Shown here in pieces: positions 54,993 through 63,509 of a stretch of 64,000 nucleotides of DNA. Position 1 is the first letter of the stretch. Every line of letters starts with the position of its first letter. The stretch lies in the NCBI RefSeq assembly GCF_003149455.1, contig NZ_QFFK01000005.1:124001-188000 (forward strand). The letters run 5' to 3'. The DNA comes from Chitinophaga deserti (GTDB lineage Bacteria > Bacteroidota > Bacteroidia > Chitinophagales > Chitinophagaceae). The notes under the pieces are model-generated. The model saw only the letters and a program-made list of their open reading frames with translations, was not told the DNA's origin and searched no databases. The position numbers and the translations under genes were made by a program.

Positions 54993-55991
54993 TTACAGTT
55001 CTACATGCACATTTGCCTGGTCCCACTCTCCACGGTTGGGCATGGGCTTGCTCGTGGCGTTGTAACCTGGCATGAATGCCACATACCATGCTTTGGTACC
55101 CTCATCGTACTGGAGACCATAAGTGTCAGAACGGTTGGGGCCATGTACTTCCATTTCAAGGGGACGTCCGTCGGCCAGTTTTGCCTCTATTTTATAGATA
55201 CCGATGGGGAGGTTGTTGATATTGCAGTCCAGATGCTTGTCACCTATTTTCTGCCGTATGGTAAACGTACGCGTTTCCCCATACATCATGCCACCCGCCG
55301 GTGTTAATTTAACGATGATCTCGCCATTCATTGGCAGTGCACCTTCCGGGCTCCACATGTCTTCATACACATCCCAGTTCAGGTAAATAGACCCACCGAA
55401 GTAGTTGTTACTTAGCCAGGGCCGGTGTTGTACATCGGCAAGGTTAGCGGTACCATGGCTGAGGGCGATCCAGTGTTTCACCCCGCCTTTGTCCATCGTG
55501 TAAACAGGTAATGTGGTATCTGCAGCAAATAGACTGATAGGCACGGGCTTTTCTACATAATTTACAGTTACATATGCCTGGAAGAATTCCGCTGCACCTT
55601 CAAAAGCTATTTCATAATAACCCTTCTCGTTAGTTGTACCGGTAGCCACGGTAGTTAGCCCTGAAACACGCACGCGCAATCCAAGAAATGCACCTTCTAT
55701 GGGGTTGCCGGAAGCATCGGTCACATACCCGCGTACCTTTTTAGGTTTAGGTTGCAGTTTGGGGAATACGGGGCGGATGGTAGGCAAGCCTTTTAGTGCG
55801 ATGGCGTAATTGGTATTGGGCCCCATGGTAATGGTAGTGTCGCCCTGCAGTTTAGGAACTGTTACGATAGTTGGTACGCCTTCCTGGCCTCCGGGGTTAT
55901 CGGGGTCGTTGGGGTTTGGCTTGCTGTCGCTTTTAGAACATGCCATACAGCATACCAGCGCAACAATGCACAGTGAAGAGATCCTTTTCAT
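54993..55991 (-). CDS. Surface lipoprotein with carboxypeptidase regulatory-like domain
   Basis: 332 residues. Lipobox CMAC (Cys18) then a Pro/Asn/Asp/Gly-rich linker (KPNPNDPDNPGGQEG). Residues about 85-155 are a carboxypeptidase-D regulatory-like domain (KVRGYVTDASGNPIEGAFLGL; TTNEKGYYEIAFEG), an Ig-like fold. The C-terminal region is beta-type with many aromatic residues. The function is unknown; binding or adhesion is possible. Two TTACGTAA palindromes lie just upstream of its start. Confidence 0.72.
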   Translation of the reverse strand: MKRISSLCIVALVCCMACSKSDSKPNPNDPDNPGGQEGVPTIVTVPKLQGDTTITMGPNTNYAIALKGLPTIRPVFPKLQPKPKKVRGYVTDASGNPIEGAFLGLRVRVSGLTTVATGTTNEKGYYEIAFEGAAEFFQAYVTVNYVEKPVPISLFAADTTLPVYTMDKGGVKHWIALSHGTANLADVQHRPWLSNNYFGGSIYLNWDVYEDMWSPEGALPMNGEIIVKLTPAGGMMYGETRTFTIRQKIGDKHLDCNINNLPIGIYKIEAKLADGRPLEMEVHGPNRSDTYGLQYDEGTKAWYVAFMPGYNATSKPMPNRGEWDQANVHVEL

Positions 55992-56312
55992 ATTGATGAT
56001 GATTTTGCGCGAAATTAATTACGTAACTATATCTGTATTCACTTACGTAAGCAAAATGCATATTGGTCCCTCCGAGCAGATTATTGTTGTGTTTGAAGTG
56101 TATGGAAGTTCAACTGAAGGTAATCGCTGATTATACTGCCCTACCGGCAATTTATCAGGTTGAAATGCCGGGTATTTTTACTCAGAAAAGTTGTCAATAA
56201 GGAAGCGTAAGGCTTACTCTCTGATTAATCCCGCGTATTAAACGTGGTAAAGGAATATCCAGGATATACCAGCACATTTGTAAATTTTGAGAAAGGTTGC
56301 CTGTTGCGGGTT
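55992..56312. other. Gene-free interval with paired TTACGTAA palindromes
   Basis: Two identical 8-bp palindromes TTACGTAA at 56019-56026 and 56043-56050 are spaced 24 bp (two helical turns plus a little). They lie 28 and 52 bp upstream of the lipoprotein ATG and may form an operator. The rest of the interval contains nothing recognisable. Confidence 0.5.
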
Positions 56313-57698
56313 TTACCAGAGGAAGGCGGTAAGTCCAAGTCCGAAAGTGAAATGATTGAAGCGGACTTTTTCCTGCCCGATATTCTTGTAAAGGAATTTT
56401 CCTTCGTCGGTTACATCATCCACGATATCGATATCGAAATCATGATCAGAGTCGAAGTAAGCGCCATATGCTTTGACGCCTATGTTGCGGGAGATCCTTT
56501 TCTGGATACCGATGCCGGCAGACCAGCTGAAGGTGCCTTCGGGTTTATAGCGCAGGTAGGGGAAGTCGTTTCTCTCCAGCAGTTCCTGCCAGTCGGGATT
56601 CAGGCGGAGCATCACATTTCCGTCGGAGCCGAGGGAGGTACCCGCGAGTGCTTTACCGGTGATGAACCAGTTTTTGGGGAGTGGAATACTGAAAAAAGGC
56701 CCTGCATGCAGGTAACGGATGCCCATAGGCTGGGTGTAATGGCCATCGCTGATAACGGTTACATCGGGGTCGGTGATGATAAGCCCGTCGTCATTGATAG
56801 GGAAGCTGGTAAAAGCAAATTCAGCCCCTGCGCCGATGTTCCGGTGAAAGAACCAGGCGCCTTCCGCTCCCATATTAAATCCACGTTTGGCAGAAACACC
56901 ATTTACATTACCGGTGAGATCCTTGGTGGTAGCGATGGCGTAACCCATGCGGATCTCGATGAAGCTGGGCTTTCCGTCTACCGGTATGGGGTCTTTATGC
57001 AAAACAGGTCTTGCGCCTTTGTCGCGGTAAATTCGGTCGGCTATGAGGTACCCCACTTCGGTGGCCAGTATACCGATACCGGCGCCTGCCAGTACATCTG
57101 AAACCCAGTGCCGGTTATTAAGCTGCCGCCCGATAGCGGTGCCTGTGGCAAGGGTGTAGCCTGCCACGCTGTACATGGGGTGGCGGTACTGCCCGTATTC
57201 TTTATGCAGGAAGGTGGCGTTCATGAAAGAGTTGGCGGTGTGGCCGGAAGGGAAGGAGTTGCGCTCCGATCCATCGGGCCGTTCCACTTTCGCGGTGTAT
57301 TTGATCCCGTTCACCACAGCGCCCATTACAACGGCAGAGAAGGCGTAGGATACGAAGGCCCTGCCAATGTGGTTCTTTCCTTTCACGCCGGCCGCATTCA
57401 GCCCGAAAACGGCCAATGCGGGCACGTATTGCATATAGTCATCAAAATGGTAACGGAAAGTGGGTATATAGCGGTTACGCAGTTCCCTTACATTTTTACG
57501 TTCGCCCCATAATGCGGCGCTTCCGGCAAAGAGTACAGCAGGTACAACGGTGATATTCACTGCCCTGGAGTCCCAGAAGCCACGGGCTTTCAGGGTACTG
57601 TCGTTCAGCTGCTGGGAACGGGCGGGGGAATAGATGGCCAGGAATGCGAGGAGTACTGCGAACTGGCGGAATAGCGGAATATAGGATGATGGCATCAT
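56313..57698 (-). CDS. PAP2-family phosphatase fused to a C-terminal beta-barrel-like domain
   Basis: 461 residues with a signal peptide. The acid phosphatase motifs are complete: KYTAKVERP (Lys133, Arg140, Pro141), PSGH (150-153) and GRQLNNRHWVSD (Arg191, His197, Asp201). Hydrophobic helices lie at about 50-65, 92-104, 115-132 and 202-220. From about 240 the sequence alternates as in an outer-membrane barrel (IEIRMGYAIATT; VRFNHFTFGLGLTAFLW) and ends in Trp. PAP2 enzymes remove phosphate from lipids such as lipid A or undecaprenyl pyrophosphate; the fusion suggests an unusual location. Confidence 0.8.
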   Translation of the reverse strand: MMPSSYIPLFRQFAVLLAFLAIYSPARSQQLNDSTLKARGFWDSRAVNITVVPAVLFAGSAALWGERKNVRELRNRYIPTFRYHFDDYMQYVPALAVFGLNAAGVKGKNHIGRAFVSYAFSAVVMGAVVNGIKYTAKVERPDGSERNSFPSGHTANSFMNATFLHKEYGQYRHPMYSVAGYTLATGTAIGRQLNNRHWVSDVLAGAGIGILATEVGYLIADRIYRDKGARPVLHKDPIPVDGKPSFIEIRMGYAIATTKDLTGNVNGVSAKRGFNMGAEGAWFFHRNIGAGAEFAFTSFPINDDGLIITDPDVTVISDGHYTQPMGIRYLHAGPFFSIPLPKNWFITGKALAGTSLGSDGNVMLRLNPDWQELLERNDFPYLRYKPEGTFSWSAGIGIQKRISRNIGVKAYGAYFDSDHDFDIDIVDDVTDEGKFLYKNIGQEKVRFNHFTFGLGLTAFLW

Positions 57699-57753
57699 GG
57701 GCAGGATGGAGCTTTAATAAACTGGCTTATCAACAAATATAAGAACAGAAAGT

Positions 57754-58857
57754 TTAGCTTAACGGTACCGGTAGTTTTCCCGGCATTTGCAATTGCCGTT
57801 TCCTTTCCAGCCAGGAGGTATAAATGGTATGGAAAACCGCCAGGATAATGGCCCCTTTAAACATCCCGGTAAACCCCCATGCGGCGAGGCCGCCTACCAC
57901 ACCGATAAACAGGACGAGGAACGGTAATTTGCCACCGCTTTTGGCAATGAGCACCGGTTTAAGCACCGCATCCACCACAAGCACCAATGCACCGTACACA
58001 GCGAGGAATACTGCCAGCCCCGTATGCCCCTGTACTACGGCCCAGATGACCAGCGGGAGCCATACAAAAAGCGGCCCGATCTGGATGAGCACGAGGAAGA
58101 AAATAACCGCCGTTAGCAGTACCCTGAAATGTATGCCGGCAATGGCCAGACCTATGTACGACAGCATACTGGCGATAAACGCCGTGCCCATTACACCGAT
58201 GGATACCCCGCGGATGGCGCTCAGGCATGCCTGGATGAGGGTATGCGCATCCCTGCGGCCAAAGAGGTGCCGCAGTACGTTTTTAAGGGGCAGGAGCGAT
58301 TTGGGGCCGGTAACCAGTAGAATAGCCGATACCAGGATACCCAGGATGCACTGCAGGGTAGCCCCTAGGATGCCGGCACCACCGCTCAGCAGGTGGTGCA
58401 GTACGGTATTGAGCTGCCGGTCGTGCCCCACAATGGTTTCCCTTGGGTTGTTGCGCAGGTGTTCCCAGAATTCAGTGAGAGAATCTCCCAATAAGGGAAG
58501 GGAAGCAAGCTGCTCCGGGAGAGGCGGAAGTCCATGTTCCCTGACATCGGTAGCAAAGGCCAGCAGGTGAGCGGCATTCCGCCCAAGGGCGCCGATGAGG
58601 AAAATGAATGGGAGGGCCACAATACCCAGCAGCACCAGGCTATAAATGATGGCAGCCAGTTTCCTGCGCTGGCCCAGTCCGCGGCTCAGCTGTTCGAAGG
58701 GGTGTGCCAGAGAAACTGCAAAGATGATGGCGAAGGTAAACACCCCAAAAAACACACGGAGCACATCGTAAACTGCTATAAACAAGGCCAGTAGCAGCAG
58801 TAGTACGAGGATGGTTTCCACGGTATTTCGGGAGGAAGGGTGGTGCTGGAGCGGCAT
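57754..58857 (-). CDS. AI-2E family transporter-like membrane protein
   Basis: 367 residues from ATG 58857 (MPLQHHPSSRN); ATGs at 58881 and 58875 are also possible. About seven hydrophobic segments with the family motifs VFFGVFTFAIIFAVSLAHPFE near the start and LFVWLPLVIWAVVQGHTGLAVF with PVLIAKSGGKLPFLVLFIGVVGG towards the end. The UPF0118/AI-2E family includes TqsA, linked to export of autoinducer-2, but most members have other or unknown substrates such as sodium/proton exchange. Confidence 0.85.
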   Translation of the reverse strand: MPLQHHPSSRNTVETILVLLLLLALFIAVYDVLRVFFGVFTFAIIFAVSLAHPFEQLSRGLGQRRKLAAIIYSLVLLGIVALPFIFLIGALGRNAAHLLAFATDVREHGLPPLPEQLASLPLLGDSLTEFWEHLRNNPRETIVGHDRQLNTVLHHLLSGGAGILGATLQCILGILVSAILLVTGPKSLLPLKNVLRHLFGRRDAHTLIQACLSAIRGVSIGVMGTAFIASMLSYIGLAIAGIHFRVLLTAVIFFLVLIQIGPLFVWLPLVIWAVVQGHTGLAVFLAVYGALVLVVDAVLKPVLIAKSGGKLPFLVLFIGVVGGLAAWGFTGMFKGAIILAVFHTIYTSWLERKRQLQMPGKLPVPLS

Positions 58858-58927
58858 AAGGTAACTTTCTCCCATCAACAATTTCAGGGGGCAGAGGGTT
58901 CAGCTGATAGAATTTTGCCGCGAAAGA

Positions 58928-58959
58928 TTTGGTTTTCACTGGAATGTTACGTAATATTG
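58928..58959 (+). promoter_or_regulatory. Promoter of tRNA-Gln(CTG)
   Basis: TTTG at 58928-58931, a 20-bp spacer and TAATATTG at 58952-58959 (one mismatch). The tRNA starts 21 bp downstream. Confidence 0.6.
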
Positions 58960-58980
58960 CAGCCTCTTTACAGAGTTTTT

Positions 58981-59051
58981 TGCCCAATAGTATAAGGGTA
59001 GTACATCAGTTTCTGGATCTGAGTGTCGTGGTTCGAATCCATGTTGGGCAA
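58981..59051 (+). tRNA. tRNA-Gln (anticodon CTG)
   Basis: Acceptor TGCCCAA (58981-58987) pairs with TTGGGCA (59044-59050). The anticodon loop TTCTGGA gives CTG, with a U-U mismatch at the base of the anticodon stem. The sequence is clearly related to the tRNA-Gln(TTG) at 40609. CCA is not encoded. Confidence 0.92.
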
Positions 59052-59054
59052 CGA

Positions 59055-59094
59055 AAAGAGGGAAAATTATCGATTGATAGTTTTCCCTCTTTTT
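59055..59094 (+). terminator. Terminator after tRNA-Gln(CTG)
   Basis: AAAGAGGGAAAA pairs with TTTTCCCTCTTT, with a further stem TATC/GATA inside, followed by TTT. Confidence 0.85.
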
Positions 59095-59178
59095 ATTTAC
59101 ACACTGTTCCATTTTACCTACTTAATGCAGTCCGGAAACAACTGTGTTTTTATTCCCAAAATGAATACGGCAAACCAG

Positions 59179-59982
59179 TTATTTTTTCAGCAATGTTAAT
59201 TCTGCTACGACCGGTAAATGATCTGAACTAAGCACTCCGTACAGCACCGAAAATGATTTCACCGCAAAATCTTCTTTACCCCGGAATAAAATATAATCGA
59301 TCTGATGAGCAGGCTGTGTAGAGGGGATTGTTTTATGTGTTCCGGGCTCTCCACTGTCTACCCAGCCATATTTTTTTAATTTCTCTAATTCAACGCTGGC
59401 GGGCTGCGCATTTAAATCTCCGGTAAGGATAGTGGGAATAGGAGCAGCCTGAAAAAATGCCTCTTCAATCACATCTACTGTGGCAAGACGGGCCTGTTTA
59501 GACCCTATTGTTTTCAGCCAGTCAAAATGCGTATTGATCAGCCTCACTTTACCCAGCTTTGATGATTTCTTCGAAAAATCTATGGTGACAGACATCGCCT
59601 GGTACCGGCTTGAGCTGGCACTGGGTATAGAATGATTACCGTCATATACGAAAGGATACTTACTGAGGACCGCGTCTCCATATCCATCCATTTTTCCAAG
59701 GGACGGGCCAAATACGAAATACATATCCGACAGTTTTCCCAGTTCTGCAGCCATGGCAGAGTCGCCTATTTCCTGCAGTCCAACGATATCAGGCGCCGTT
59801 TGTTTTATCAGAGCGGCAATATCCTTCAAACTATTCTCTTTATTCATACCCACGCAATAATGCGTGTTATAGCTCATGACTTTAATCTGGCCAATCAGTA
59901 AGGTGGGAAACGCAATTAACAGGGGCAAACCGCTGTATAATAAAAGCATCCTGGCGATGGTGGAAAATTGTTGACTGGTCAT
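59179..59982 (-). CDS. Endonuclease/exonuclease/phosphatase family protein
   Basis: 267 residues from ATG 59982 (MTSQQFSTIARMLLLYSG); the upstream ATG at 60039 adds 19 residues without a better signal. A hydrophobic N-terminal segment (LLLYSGLPLLIAFPTLLIG) is followed by the EEP fold: MSYNTHYCVG (Asn), IVGLQEIG (Glu), INTHFDWL, ILTGDLNAQP (Asp, Asn) and SSDHLPVVAEL (Asp, His). It is a metal-dependent phosphodiesterase or phosphatase; the substrate is unknown. The signal-like segment suggests a periplasmic or membrane-anchored location. Confidence 0.88.
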   Translation of the reverse strand: MTSQQFSTIARMLLLYSGLPLLIAFPTLLIGQIKVMSYNTHYCVGMNKENSLKDIAALIKQTAPDIVGLQEIGDSAMAAELGKLSDMYFVFGPSLGKMDGYGDAVLSKYPFVYDGNHSIPSASSSRYQAMSVTIDFSKKSSKLGKVRLINTHFDWLKTIGSKQARLATVDVIEEAFFQAAPIPTILTGDLNAQPASVELEKLKKYGWVDSGEPGTHKTIPSTQPAHQIDYILFRGKEDFAVKSFSVLYGVLSSDHLPVVAELTLLKK

Positions 59983-60114
59983 AGAAGTTTTGTTTTGATA
60001 TACTCGAACCTGTACCCGGAATTGGATACCCGAAGTCAACAGTTAATTTACAAATAATAAATTAAGTTTAGTATAACAAAACACTTTATAATAAATATTT
60101 CACCCCTTTTCCAA

Positions 60115-60693
60115 CTACACACCACTACTTCGCCGCAATAACACCCCTTTCGCAGAATCCGCCAGCAATACCACACCTGCCGCCAGCATGATTAAATCCT
60201 TCAGTACCAGTCTTCCGGGTGCGGCAAGGTAAGGGAAGCCGTGATGGGCACCGCCAAGGTCAGGGACCCATGTTTCCGGGGTGGTAATCAGGAAAGACAG
60301 TGTTCCCACACCCATGATGATCGTCAGTACAGCACCTGAGGCACCCAATACCGGGTTTGCCCTGTTCAGCAGCAGGAGCGTTCCCATCCCCATCAGCAGC
60401 AACCCAAGGCCATAAGAATATCCATATGTATTGTTCGTATGATGCCAGGCAATGTTTTGCTGTGATACTTCACCTTCTTTGTTACGGTGCTGGCGGTATT
60501 CATCAGGATGGTGGTAGAAAAAGCGCATGAAAGGACTGTTCGCCACAAACGGCGTTACACCTTCGGCTTCATAAGGCACAAATTTTAATGCCCCGATCCA
60601 GATTAAAATAACGGAAACTGATATACGTAATAGCCGGATGCCGGCTTTGTCCAGGCGGGCTGCATATGTAAGCAGGGTATACAGAGATTTCAT
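60115..60693 (-). CDS. DUF417 (YkgB/RclC-like) membrane protein
   Basis: 192 residues from ATG 60693 (MKSLYTLLTYAARLDKAGI), close to E. coli RclC (197). Four hydrophobic segments. The family signatures are LRISVSVILIWIGALKFVPYEAEGV, PFVANSPFMRFFY and PGRLVLKDLIMLAAGVVLL. RclC is part of the reactive chlorine response in E. coli. The AraC-type regulator upstream on the same strand resembles the rclR-rclC pairing, though rclA and rclB are not here. Confidence 0.85.
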   Translation of the reverse strand: MKSLYTLLTYAARLDKAGIRLLRISVSVILIWIGALKFVPYEAEGVTPFVANSPFMRFFYHHPDEYRQHRNKEGEVSQQNIAWHHTNNTYGYSYGLGLLLMGMGTLLLLNRANPVLGASGAVLTIIMGVGTLSFLITTPETWVPDLGGAHHGFPYLAAPGRLVLKDLIMLAAGVVLLADSAKGVLLRRSSGV

Positions 60694-60757
60694 GTTCCGA
60701 AGGTACTCCGGTACCGCCCGGGGAAAAATGGCAGGATGTCGCCAAAACATGGACAAA

Positions 60758-61639
60758 TCAGACAAGGATCGTAACCCCTACCTGCTGGCGGAATTCCCTT
60801 GGTGAAACGCCCGTCTGTTTCCGGAAAAGGCGGCTCAGATACAGTGGATCGTCGTAGCCCAGTGCAGTGGCGATTTCTTTTACGCTCAGGTAGGAGAAAT
60901 GCAATGCCCGTTTAGCTTCCTGCACAACCCGCTCTGTAATGAGCGCCGACGGTGTTTTGGACAGGTACTTACCAGTGAGGCGCGAGAGGGCTTTCCCGGA
61001 AATATGCATGGCGGCAGCATAGTCAGCCGGTTTTTTCCATACTGTAAAATGCGCTTCCAGCAGCTGGTGAAACTCTTCCAGGCGTGGACCCGCATCCGGT
61101 GGGAGCTGTGTGAGGGTTTCCTCGATTTGCCTGCATTTAACACGGGTGGCAATGATGAGGATGATCTTCAGATGAGCGATAATGAGATCTTCACGTGCAA
61201 GATCGTCGTTACTGGTCATGGCTTCGTGGAGAAGCCGGATATAATTATTTGCCGGAGCAGCCTGTTCTTCATCCAGCGGAACGAATGGAGGGGTATAGAT
61301 GTTGTTGAACAGTACGCCGTTGCAGGCCACTTCGTGCCGGTGCTTTTCGATGCAATAAAAATCACCATGGAAGCTGAGATGACTGCCGGAAAAGTCGCCA
61401 TGAAAAGAATATTCCTGGTAAGGAGTAAAGAACAGGAGCACAGGTGCCTGCAGCGTAAAACTGGTTTGCCCGGTTTCCAGCACTGCGGTTCCGGTACGGA
61501 GGTGTACTACACAATAAAGCGGCACTCGTTGCCAGCCCGATGTTCCGTCGATTTCCCGAAGGCTGGCGAGCCACGCTCCATCTGCCACGCGCCTGATACC
61601 ATGAACCGTTTCCATCCGGTAAAGATAATGACTCATCAA
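60758..61639 (-). CDS. AraC-family transcriptional regulator next to the RclC-like gene
   Basis: 293 residues. The N-terminal 150 residues are a cupin-like sensor (YCVVHLRTGTAVLETGQTSF, LFFTPYQEYSFHGDF); the C-terminal domain has MHISGKALSRLTGKYLSKTP and YLSVKEIATALGYDDPLYLS plus RLFRKQTGVSPREFRQQVG, two helix-turn-helix units. It lies 64 bp upstream of the DUF417 gene on the same strand and probably controls it. RclR in E. coli senses oxidants through cysteines; only a few are visible here, so the signal may differ. Confidence 0.9.
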   Translation of the reverse strand: MMSHYLYRMETVHGIRRVADGAWLASLREIDGTSGWQRVPLYCVVHLRTGTAVLETGQTSFTLQAPVLLFFTPYQEYSFHGDFSGSHLSFHGDFYCIEKHRHEVACNGVLFNNIYTPPFVPLDEEQAAPANNYIRLLHEAMTSNDDLAREDLIIAHLKIILIIATRVKCRQIEETLTQLPPDAGPRLEEFHQLLEAHFTVWKKPADYAAAMHISGKALSRLTGKYLSKTPSALITERVVQEAKRALHFSYLSVKEIATALGYDDPLYLSRLFRKQTGVSPREFRQQVGVTILV

Positions 61640-61778
61640 CTACTAAATCCTTTCTGATTAGCACTGTTTTTTGACAACCCGGCCATCGTTCCATCAAGCT
61701 CAGCTGCACTCACTTGCATTGATTAATGGTAACCCCTTACTTCGCAATAAGCCGTTGAATTACCTTAACAATTACCAT

Positions 61779-62969
61779 ATGCTCAAAACTCCGTTCTCCA
61801 TAATACTCCTCCTGATTACCTATGGTTCTTTTGCTCAGCATATTCAAAAGAACAGGCTGGATACATTACTCAGGAAAGCTGAGCAAACTCATTCTGAAGC
61901 ATTGATCGTATACCAGGATGGGCGACTTGTTACCGAGAAATATTTTGCTGCCGGAAATGCATCCAAAAAGATTGAAGCGATGAGCTGTACCAAAAGCATA
62001 GCAGGCCTTGCAGTTGCCTGTATGCTGACAGACGGGCTGATAGACAGTCTGGATATCCCCGTTTCCACCTTCTACCCGGAATGGAAGCAGGGCAGCAAGC
62101 AGTTTATTACCCTCCGGCACCTCGTCAATATGACTTCAGGCATCCAGAACGTACCTAATACCGGCGTGGAAATTTATCCCAGTAAAGATTTTGTACAGCT
62201 GGCTCTTGCGGCAGAACTCAGTGCAAAGCCCGGAGATGTATGGAGCTACAACAACAAATCACTGAATCTGATGGCAGGTGTGATCGCTAAAATAACGGGT
62301 AAAAGAATGGATCAATACATAGGTGAAAGACTATTTAAGCCATTAGGTATTACGGATTTTACGTGGTCGCTGGATAGTGCCGGCAATCCGCACGTAATGT
62401 CCGGCTGCCAGATCAAAGCCATTGATTTCGTAAAGTTGGGGCTGCTGACATTGAACAATGGGCAGTATAAAGGCAGGCAAATAATAGCACCTGAACGGAT
62501 CCGTGAAATGTTAACACCCTGTGTTCAGATGCCGGCGTATGGTATGTTATGGTGGATCGATTATTCCAATACAACACTCATTATCGACGATAAGCAACTG
62601 GAAACATTCAGAAATGCAGGCGTGGATCCGGGCTTTATATCCAAAGCGGAGCAATTGAAAGGCCGGTTCGATACGAAGGAATACCAGGCAAAGATCATCA
62701 GTGTACTGGGTGCTGATGCACAGGCGGTCATTAATGAAGCCCTGGCAGCCAAAGGATTACGTTTGGCAAGGCGGGAATATAGTGGCATTAAAACCTATCA
62801 GGCCAATGGTTATCTGGGGAATTACATTGTTGTTGATCCCGGCACTAAGATAGTTGCCGTAAGAATGATCTCTTACGACAGTTACGAAGTGGATGAGGAT
62901 GGATTCGGCGACTTTAAGGATATGGTTCTGAGTCTAACGGACCATCAGGCTACCCCCTATGTAAAGTAG
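61779..62969 (+). CDS. Serine hydrolase, beta-lactamase family (class C-like)
   Basis: 396 residues from ATG 61779 (MLKTPFSIILLLITYGSFAQ), a signal peptide; the ORF extends upstream to 61671 without a signal. The SxxK nucleophile motif is SCTKS (Ser69-x-x-Lys72), the YxN-type motif is WSYNNKS, and the third motif near the end is degenerate. LRHLVNMTSGI is the class C/PBP-like loop. The substrate could be a peptide, ester or lactam; resistance is not implied. Confidence 0.88.
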   Translation: MLKTPFSIILLLITYGSFAQHIQKNRLDTLLRKAEQTHSEALIVYQDGRLVTEKYFAAGNASKKIEAMSCTKSIAGLAVACMLTDGLIDSLDIPVSTFYPEWKQGSKQFITLRHLVNMTSGIQNVPNTGVEIYPSKDFVQLALAAELSAKPGDVWSYNNKSLNLMAGVIAKITGKRMDQYIGERLFKPLGITDFTWSLDSAGNPHVMSGCQIKAIDFVKLGLLTLNNGQYKGRQIIAPERIREMLTPCVQMPAYGMLWWIDYSNTTLIIDDKQLETFRNAGVDPGFISKAEQLKGRFDTKEYQAKIISVLGADAQAVINEALAAKGLRLARREYSGIKTYQANGYLGNYIVVDPGTKIVAVRMISYDSYEVDEDGFGDFKDMVLSLTDHQATPYVK

Positions 62970-63184
62970 GAATGAAGTACCCTTCAGGACAGTCTGGCCC
63001 CGGGGTTTGGATGCTTTAAAGTAGGGATAAAGAGGGGTTAAAGAAGGGTTACTGTATATCAACTGTATATAAAATGGGGGGAAACCTGCTGCTGTATTGA
63101 TTTAGGGACCAATTAATATACATTACAGTACTATAGGAGTAAGGTTAAAGTAGCCCTGCACCAGGTTACCAGTATATAAGGTAC
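62965..63184. repeat. 11-bp-phased intergenic tract downstream of the hydrolase gene
   Basis: Best seen at 63020-63085: AGTAGGGATAA, AGAGGGGTTAA, AGAAGGGTTAC, TGTATATCAAC, TGTATATAAAA, TGGGGGGAAAC in consecutive 11-bp steps. Weaker steps occur before (AGTAGGAATGA, AGTACCCTTCA) and after it. Confidence 0.55.
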
Positions 63185-63219
63185 AAATAAGTATGCGTGT
63201 GCCGGATTGACCGACCCGG

Positions 63220-63233
63220 GGTTCGAATCCATG
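63220..63233 (+). other. tRNA T-arm fragment
   Basis: GGTTCGAATCCATG is identical to 59030-59043 in tRNA-Gln(CTG). No other part of a tRNA is present around it. It could be the remnant of an element or of a duplicated tRNA gene; chance is also possible at 14 bp for a common T-arm sequence. Confidence 0.5.
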
Positions 63234-63350
63234 CAGGTAAGGCAAATTGGAATGGTTAATCCTGTAACCGGTTTGCCGAATGATATTATACAAACTCCCC
63301 GGAAATTTTACACGTGAATTTTAGCAGAAACTACATTTTGCTAACGATGG

Positions 63351-63386
63351 AATGCCCTGCCGTAGAAGGTTTAGGGCATTTTTTAT
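63351..63386 (+). terminator. Hairpin with T-run, no upstream gene
   Basis: AATGCCCT (63351-63358) pairs with AGGGCATT (63373-63380), followed by TTTTATT. Confidence 0.65.
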
Positions 63387-63399
63387 TCCATTTGCTTAT

Positions 63400-63411
63400 G
63401 GTATATATACC
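63400..63411. promoter_or_regulatory. 12-bp palindrome GGTATATATACC
   Basis: A perfect palindrome about 100 bp upstream of the small ORF at 63510. It may be an operator; no protein is assigned. Confidence 0.35.
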
Positions 63412-63469
63412 CAAAAGTTAACAAACGACTAACGAAATGCCATTCCTTTATTGATGACATTTAGGCCCT

Positions 63470-63502
63470 AAAATGAAAAAGCCGCTACGGGAAGGTAGCG
63501 GC
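63470..63502 (-). terminator. Terminator for a minus-strand transcript
   Basis: GCCGCTAC (63481-63488) pairs with GTAGCGGC (63495-63502). On the minus strand the stem is followed by TTTTTCATTTT. No protein gene on the minus strand ends here, so it would end a non-coding or antisense RNA. A TAAGTTTG box on the minus strand at 63859-63866 could start it, although no upstream element was found. Confidence 0.6.
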
Positions 63503-63509
63503 CTCATTT

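Noticed and set aside
61779..62969. Antibiotic-resistance beta-lactamase
   Set aside because: The SxxK fold alone covers many esterases and peptidases; the third motif is degenerate, so resistance is not supported.
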